Origin: Elysia marginata
Taxonomy: Eukaryota; Mollusca; Gastropoda; Plakobranchidae
Direction of reading: 5' to 3'
DNA length: 22,413 bases
NCBI GenBank assembly: GCA_019649035.1
Contig: BMAT01002771.1
Location: forward strand, 918,567 to 940,979
Position 1 is the first letter of the stretch, and every line of letters begins with the position of its first letter. The notes under the pieces are model-generated. The model saw nothing but the letters and a program-made list of their open reading frames with translations, was not told the DNA's origin and did no database searches. Below, piece after piece: positions 11,779 through 20,700 of the stretch. The position numbers and the translations under genes were made by a program.

Positions 11779-14700
11779 ACACCACCATCATCACAATTTT
11801 CTTCTGCATCATTATCCTCATACAACATTGTTACCATCAAAATTACAAAAATACTTTTTTCTACTTTCACAAATGTCTCAGTGACATTCTTTGTCATCAA
11901 ACACTAAATTTCACATACTAAAGTTAAAAAAGTCAATTTCACTATTTGAAACAAAAAAAATTAATATCAAAGTTCTTTTGATGTTTTGTTCTTAAAAAAG
12001 GGTAAATTACGTAAAAGATATTGTGAAAATTTTTGGAAAAGTTACTTTCAAAGAAACAAAAGTCATTTCTTTGTTTAAACAAGTAAGTTTAAAGGTTTCA
12101 AAAGTTTGTAAAAATAATGTCACTGCTATTTTGTAAAATTGAAGGAAATTTGCAACTAAAAGACAAAATACATATTGGACAATTTCATAAAGTACAAAAG
12201 TTTTATGTATGTAAAACCATGTATGAATAATAAATTTACATTCTTTGAGAATATTTTACAACTGAAGTATCAATTCTGGAAGTCCTTTTTCTTTTTTTAA
12301 AAGAAAACTTACAAGGAAGATCCCAAACATCTCTTACAATCCTTTTATATTATTATCATCCATCTCCCTGTCTGGTTTAGCTATACACATGGGGCTTCAA
12401 CTTTTGTACTGGTTGTCGAGACTGTGAGTGTGGCGTGGGCTCAGTGACACAGCAATGTGACCTGCAATTGGGTTACTGTACTTGCCAGCCTGGTGTGGAG
12501 GGGGAAAAATGTGACCGATGTAAGCCAAACCACTGGAACATTGGCCCGTCTGGATGTCAAGGTAATTAGAGATATAGATAGATAAATGTACAAGTCAAGC
12601 GGATATAATTCTAACCTGCATCGTTTGAATACTTGCCTAATTCAAATTGTTCTTAGATTACGGTGGAAACCTACAATACCAAAGTCAGATATTCTGAGAA
12701 ATGTTTTTTTACATTAGAGGTTATTTTTTCCTCTTTGGCATTCTTAAATTTGAACCCATAATTCAAAGTTTATGAAGTTCAATTCTCATAATTTGAAGTT
12801 TATATTGAGGCCTAAAAAAGTTTTTCTTCTAATCCATAGCAGTCTTGCTTTTTCAAAACTTCAAAGGCTCATGAGAAGCCCTCACTGCACAAAGTTGACA
12901 TTCTAGAACTCAACGGAGGTGTTTATGGTCTACATAATAAATGTGTGTTTGCATTTACTAAAGGGTGGGGTGAGAGAAGAAGGTGTCATAGAACTTAGAA
13001 GTGGCTTAGTATATTAAACCTGATCCTTCAGTATAATTTGAATCTGAAAAATTATGGGAGTAAATATAGTTGTACTCTTCTTTGTAAAAGTTAAAAACTA
13101 TAATAGAAACTTTAAGGCATATTTTAAAAGTGTGTATCAAAATAATAATAAAAAAGTTGTTATGGATGAAAGCACCCCCAAAACTCTATCCTTCATGACA
13201 AACGATAGAATGCGCTTAAGTAAATTGCCTAGCTGGTAGTGCAGTGGAGGGGTCAAATATTACCAAAATGTGTTATTTTCTGTTATCTAGAATGTGACTG
13301 TCTGGGCGATGGAGCTGTAGGTTGCGACCCTGACACTGGGCGATGTCAATGCCTACCAGGAGTAACAGGAGAGCAGTGTGATCGATGCTTACCACGCTGG
13401 GTTCTGGTTGCTAACAAAGGTTGCCAAGGTATGGTTTTGTATTGGAAAGTTTTATTTAATGATAATTTGTGAGTGTAATTAAACATTGTTAGTTGAAGTA
13501 AAGTGCCCTAATGTGGATCAAGCATACAGGCCTGCTGATTTTGCTACTTATAGCACATTTCCCAAAGATTAAAAGAGGTTTTGGATCAAATATATGGTAT
13601 GATTGTCGACACAATATTTATAATTATATGTCTCGCATTCTATCCAAATGAGTCTTTAAGTCACATGGCCTAGTTTTGAGATATAGGCTTTCAAAGTGTA
13701 GTGGATGGACGTTAAAACCATGTTCAGACAGTTTTCATACCCGATTCATGTTGAAATTTAATGTTTTATGTGTTTAATTTTAATTTGTAAAGTTGCTAAG
13801 GGCTGTACAGCTTTATGATTATCTAAACTTCAAAGGCAATTTTCACCCCATTTTGAAATTACACAAGTCCCAACCCTATCACCTTCCGGCTTCACACAGG
13901 AATATGATAGAGCTTTTCTGTTTGTTGTGTTTGAAAATGGAGAAAATATGCTTTTCTGTGATATGTTTACCTTAATACCTTCCAATTTTGACTTCAGACT
14001 TATTTCAACTGGTTGCAAAAAAACATATGTTTAGCTGAAATATGGCCTTCAAATTTATATTTCAATCATTAATGTAGCTTATTAAGAAACTTGTTAAATT
14101 TCTGTGATATTTCCCTCCACCCCCCCATCACACTAAAAACCAGAGAATTATAAAACAATATCTCATAAAAACTGTAGGAAAATATGACTCACGCCCGGGG
14201 CAAATGAGTTGGAAGCTGGAAGCCCTTTTAGCAGTATACTTTTTCTTCTTTTACTCTATATTTTCAATCAACAAAAGTTTTAACATCTTTCCACAAAATT
14301 TTGTTAATTTCATTAACTTTTTCTTAAATGTTGTGAAGCTCAGAAAAAGACATTTCTTTAAAAAAGCAATGCCTTGGAAAATGAAGTATGCAACATCTGA
14401 CCCATTCACCCCAATGGCAAGACATATTAATTCTGGTGGGCTTTAGTCTATTTACTATAATCTGCCCCTACTACCCCATTAAACTAGATATTCTTTACAT
14501 TTTTTTTCTAGAGTGTGATTACTGTACTCATCTGCTGATTGATGACCTGGACCAGCTAGCCAATGATGTCACCCAAGTATCCAGAACATTGGCAGATGTC
14601 TCAGTAGGCGTAGGGGCTTTCAACAAGCTATCATACTACAATGAAACTGTGGAGATGCTGAGGGTAAGCCCTGAGCAAACTTTTATGTAAACGCCAACTT

Positions 14701-17700
14701 ACTTTACATGAACCTTCACATTCAGCCCCCCAAAATTTGTAGAAACCTCATTAGAAATTTCACAGGCTAAAGAAACTAACTTTTGTGTTAGAAAATGGGG
14801 TCTGGAGCTTTTTTGGTGAGTGGAAAAGGTTTAAATCAATGGACAACTCGACACAAAGCTTCAATCTGAAAATAAGGGGAAAATTTATGTCAATGTTTTG
14901 TGCTTGGTTAAAATCGGCTCCAATCTCTAAAGCACTGAATTAGCTGGCTATGAACCTACAGCAACAACATGAACATGAGCAATTTTTTACATCAAGGCAA
15001 AATTGATATTTTGTTTTGCCTTTTTGTCCAACATTTTAAATAATTGACAATGCGGCCCTTTTTTTAAAACAAGATGTGATAATATTAAAAAAAACAATAA
15101 TCAAAACAAAACTGAAGCTGTATTTCATCAAAGATTTTTGCATCTTTACTTTTGTGTTTCGTGATTTTAATATCCCTTGTGCTGACCTTTAGTATTATCA
15201 GTTTGAAACACGTGCAAATATTGAAAAAAAGTTTACTATGTTGTACACATGGTTATGACTTTTTATTTTATTTGCACCTCAGCCTGCTGTTGAAGACCTG
15301 AAAATGATGAACAGGAGTGAATTCAACAACAGCCTCGTAATGCTTGGAGACAAGATGAATAATGCATCACAAAACACCCGAGCATTGCAAGAAAAGGTAA
15401 GAATATGTTTAGCGCTCACACAAAATAAGTCTACATGCAGTGCCGGCAGATTCAAGAAAATAGCTGTCCCTCTTGGAAATGGCTGTAGGCCAGATCATGA
15501 CAAAATGCATTTTTTGTTAATTTTGAAAATTTTCCCAAGTTTCATGGAAAATTTAGCGACTTTTGTGAATATATGGTTATTTTTACTTATTTTCTGGTCT
15601 ATGGAATTTTTTTTTTGCAGCAAGGCTTAGTGCAAGATAATTCTGAACACTCAAGACTTGCCCACAGGATCCCATATAACCAGATCTAGTTTTATTAAAT
15701 CCTATTTTTTTAAAGAGATATATGAAATTGCTATATTACTTATATTGCAAGTGTTCAAAATTCTTTTTCTCATAAAAATAAAGTTCTTAAATAAGCTCAT
15801 TTTTGTTTTGTGCACATTTTGTCTTTCTTCCTTTCCTTTTTCACATTTCTTTTTCTCAATCACACCAATACTTTTTTCATTGTGTGTTGAAGATCATGCC
15901 AGAATAGTAGCATTTATAAATATTTCTGACCTTCTAACTACTTGAAATATTGAAGTGTGACACAAAAATTCAGGTTTTACGTTTTTTTTCTCACTAGGTT
16001 TTACTTGCAAAGCCTAGTGGTCTTCATAGATTCCAAGATTATCTAACACAGCCCATGTTCTCAATTTCAGACTGATATGCTTGAATACGAAGCCCAGCTC
16101 TTGCCTGAGAACATTGAAGTTTTGATTCAAAATGTCAGTGACCTCTTCACTGAAACTGAAGATGTGGATAAATTCAGTAGTAGTGAGTGACCTCCTCAAT
16201 CATAATATTTTTAAAATAAATATATATAGCAGGAGCCATCTTTTGGTGGGCATAACGAGTAGGTCCTAGCTTTTAAGTGACAAATAAACTGCACAGTAAC
16301 AACAAGTCTGGCAATGAGTCCAAATGGGTTAGATGTCGCAAATTTCAGACACATTTTAATGAGTTTCCAAATGTTAGAAATGGTATTTAAATATCAAAAT
16401 TTTGTGGAGAGATGTTTGAAGTGCTTTTGTTCAAATTAAAGTAGTAAAAAGAGAAGAAAAAAAGTGTAGTTTTATCAGGCATTTTCTCAAATGGAAATCT
16501 CAGACATCTGACTCGTTTGCACAGGATTTAAGACATATTTTTGAACTGGTAGATGTGTAAATTTGTTGTGAATGTGACAATTTCCCTGTTTGAAAAAAAA
16601 AGTTTATAACCCAGCAAGAGTAACAGCTGCCGACTTTTTTTTTTACTGTGAACAAATGTAAACAATGTTGTAAGTATTAAATACTGTAGAATTTTAGCAA
16701 ATGCTGTACAAAAGGTTTTCTTTTAAACTGGTTGATTAGTCAAAATGAATATTTTCTTGTACAATGCAGTATACTTTGGTTTTATGTCTGTTATCTTTCC
16801 TTCTCTAGAAAAGTTTAAAATTTTTACCTTTAGATTTTCTATTCATGGTATATCACATTACCTCTTTCATTTTATAGGCGTGGTTGGATTCATTCAACAA
16901 GTTCAGAAATCATTGGAAAGCTCTGGATCAGCCTTAAACCTTGAAAGATATATAACACTAGGAGAGGAGATGGTCCAAGAAATAGAAAACCAAAATTTCA
17001 CCTCTCAGCAAAACTCATGTCGAACAGAGGACCAAGCTGCAGAAGAATGTAAGATTTAATGAAGTGTAATATTTGCTTAACAATACACAAGGCAGTGATT
17101 CTGTTGCTTGGGATGATGGATAGAATATATTAGTATCAGGTGTGATGTGTTTTTCCCCTCGCTGGTTCCCTATGTGTTTATCACAATAGCCAGATTTTGA
17201 GTGTGACCGTTTCCCCGTGCATCTTTTACATATTTCACTTGAAATTTGTGGCAAAGTGTTATGGTGTAGTTTAACAGATATATAGTTTCAGGTCATTCCT
17301 ATTATTTATATTGTCTCAGAAATTACTGTGTCCAGCATCACAAATGACAGATGAATAACCTGTAGTCACAAATCCCAATCAAAAGGTCACTTGATTCAAG
17401 AAATACCAGATTTTGGATTTAATAATGATTTTTAGTAAAAATTCTTTTTGGGGTTTACTTGTTTTGAACTTTTGAAAAAAGTTTGTAAGTCTATATTTGC
17501 TCTGAATGAAAAAAAATGCAAATTATACATCTCAATATAAACATGACTAACTGTGATTCATATTACTTTTTACTGCAATTCATGTAATTAATAAAAATAG
17601 GAAAACTTTGCCTTTGCTAGAAAGCTTTTAAAGATGTAAACAAATAAAAAATGTAATTCCAAAATGTCCCACACATATTAGAAACATACAGACATATAAG

Positions 17701-20700
17701 AGGCAAATGAATAATTTTAAGTTCATTTAAATTGTTAGGGGAGAAGTTTTATCTCTACCACTATAAGAGTTCTAAAGTTAAAAAGTGTGAAGAAAGTTTA
17801 ACTATTTTTATGCCAATTTTTTAATATCTGTTTCAATTTTTTTTTTTGCAAAATTTCTGCAAAATTTATCACTTCAATGTTTTTCTGTATTTCAGTAAAA
17901 GACCTTGTAGAAAGTCTTAAAATGAATGCCTCAACAAGTGTCAATCGCACTGAAGCTATTGGAAACAATATCTCTGACATAGAATCTCGGCTACAAGACC
18001 TAGCCAACTCAAGCAGCATCTCTCAAGCAAATATAGATTCTACCATGAGCATGATTGCACGCTTGAAAGCAGCTGGAATGCGTCACCTTATGGTAAATTC
18101 TTTACCCTTCCTTTTTGTAACCTTTTCATTTTATTACGTTCAACCCTTGACTGCTACATCAAATTCCCCGCTGTGCTCAGAAAATTTTCGAAAATAGAGA
18201 GGGTCTATCTAGACTTACATCTAAAGTTTTAAGTAGACCTGTAGGAAATAGATCTAGGCCCTTAACAAGGCTCTAAGCGCAGAAATTTGATCAAGGTCTA
18301 GATTTGGAATTTTCATAAACAAGAAGGAAATTTTGTTTATCAAGCACATTCAATGTACATACATAACGCATTGGACAAAGTGAATCAGTCAATCAACCCC
18401 ACAATTTGCAAAGGCAGTTTTCTCTCAAAATTTTATTTTCTAATGCTGCATATTTTAAACTGATAGTGTCTAGAGATCATATCAACGTATAGTTTTTTAT
18501 GAGTATAGCAAGCCATATAGCAATCTATTGCTCAATCAAATGTTTAAAAGAATTTAAGGTATGAAATTAGCTGTAGTGATATCTAGACTTTAACGGGAAA
18601 TGCCCGAAATATGTTCCTTGTGTTTGTTATGTATGGCTAAGTGTTGATGTGCTTCCAGATTCAATGGTTGCTTCAGTGGTATTTGGATCTTTGTGGTTAA
18701 GTTAGCAAGTCACTTAAACAGTCCAGGCAAAGACCTTCATGAACCTTTTTTAAGAAGCAGAACCCTAGTGGTGACGCGGTATAAGCTATGTTTCTCTCAG
18801 TGACAAGGAGTTGGGTACCGAAACTACTATAAGTCAAAGGTTCAAATCATACTAAAGGCAGATATATTTTGGGCTCTTTTAATGAAAGCCTATGTCTAAC
18901 CACTGCTGATTTCATACCTTAAAATCTTTTGATCATTGATATGAAATATAGCTTAGAGGGTTACATTTTGATTAGCTTTAAAGCATGATGATAGATATTG
19001 TAGCCATGTTGTTTTTCAATAATTTTATATGAAGTCAGAAGATGTACCATGCCAGTTGTTGATTCATTTTTCATAGTTGTTAAGGTATCCTAAAACTGCA
19101 ACTGTCTGACAGCTTAAAGCTTATCTGTCACAGCTTTTGTTGTTTTTTTTTTGTTTGGAAGATGAGAAGGCAATTGTTTACCCCTCAACTTATGAGAAAC
19201 ACTGGAAATAATCTAAAAGCGTATGCTTTCCTATATGACCTAAATATCTAATGTAACAATAATTGTTAGTATTGAAAATATTATTTCTCATACTTCCCTT
19301 TGCTTTTGCCCTCTTATCTCAGGGTAAAAAAAGACCCAACAGTTTGCACAGTAAGATATGGGCTGAAAAGTGCGGCTCAATTTTCTGATGAAGAATAATT
19401 GTGCCTTTATTGTATATTTCGTAAAAGTTGTAATAGTCCTCTAAATGGAGAGGCTTATTTTCGTAAACAAAAAAAAAAGTTTAAATTCTTATTCTCACAA
19501 ATTGTCACTATCTAACCTATTAACAATTATATTATTTAGGATTAATATAAGCAACTTGCTCTAGATATCAATTTTTTTTCCATTTTTAAAACAACAAAAA
19601 ATTTGCATTGTTTTTTGTATTAGAATATCTTTGTCCAAATTATCGCTGCATACAGATGGTGTAATGTGAACAATAATGAAATTGTTGGTCATTCAATAAC
19701 ACGTATATTAAAAAACCTTTCAAATTTATTTTTCAGATTAGTTTGGAAAACATAGAAACCATCAGGACTGAGCGGGAAGAAATGCTGAAGGAAGCTGTTA
19801 TGCTTCTGGAAGAAGCTGAAGGTCTTCTTGTGGCTGCCGCTTCTAATGTTACCGTAAGATTTTGCTATTCCTGTTGAAAAAAATTTTTCTTATGTTTTGT
19901 TGAGGCAAGATACTTGAAAAGCTATATTTATAAATGTGACCTCTGTTAATCACACAGTAAGAACTAGGACATATAAAGTTATGTAACATTTTCTAAAAAT
20001 GCACTTTTTTTTTTGCCCTCAAAGAAGTTAAAAATTATAAGTCTAGCTTTACAATAGCCTGACTTATTTTAAGGCAAATAAAAATGGTTTTGTCAAAGTT
20101 TTTTTAAATTTTTAGTGGCCTTATTTCAAAACTGTGACTTGTGTATGATTTACATTAATTGTCTCACAAATGACTAAGGCTCTCCTTTGTGTGTCTACAA
20201 GAAATCATCACTTGTATTAGCCATCTTTGGTGGTCAAATTAATTGCTTTCTTGCCCTTCACGGAGTACACATTTCTTGTGTTTTTTTAGTCTTTTTTAAT
20301 GGTACGGACAGACAAACTTCTCTGCAGTGAAGGAATTAGGGTTACAGGATTCAAGATCCAACAACTCTGATAGCACTAGGTTTGACTTTAAAGTTTTATT
20401 ATTCTGAACTTTTTTTTCCTTGCAGGACATTGAATCCCAATCCACACGCTTGGATGCAGCTCACCCTACTTTGCAAGCCTATGTTGACCAAGTGGTCAGC
20501 GAGATGGATGGACTGTATGATATGACTAATAAGAGCCAGATCCACGCTGCAGGGCTAGCAGCTGCTGCAGCAGAGCTTGAAGTGTTAGTGGATTCTTTCA
20601 TTATTATGACTGGAATCAACAATTTCATCCAAAGAAAGCCGTTAAAACTTTCAAAAGACTTCTTTTATAAGTTTTTTTATACAGTCCAGTTTGTTCAAAC

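Larger units (their letters stand above)
14664..17895. other. Introns 15 to 18 (619, 674, 695 and 847 bp)
   Basis: Introns 14664-15282, 15397-16070, 16183-16877 and 17049-17895 around exons 16-18. All are AT-rich with GT-AG ends. I see no mobile element, RNA gene or further exon in them, and the splice phases of the flanking exons leave no gap in the coiled coil. Confidence 0.75.

Noticed and set aside
11594..11921. Open frames coding for runs of Met, Asp or Ile on both strands
   Set aside because: They are translations of the CAT microsatellite; no other coding features or splice support.
13054..13239. 61-codon plus-strand frame in intron 13
   Set aside because: AT-rich, no recognisable motif, no splice phase that fits between exons 13 and 14, whose direct join is already correct.
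15397..15630. Continuation of the exon 16 frame through gtaaga
   Set aside because: The frame is open by chance for about 78 codons, but the translation is not helical laminin sequence, and the gtaaga to tttcag (exon 17) join restores it.
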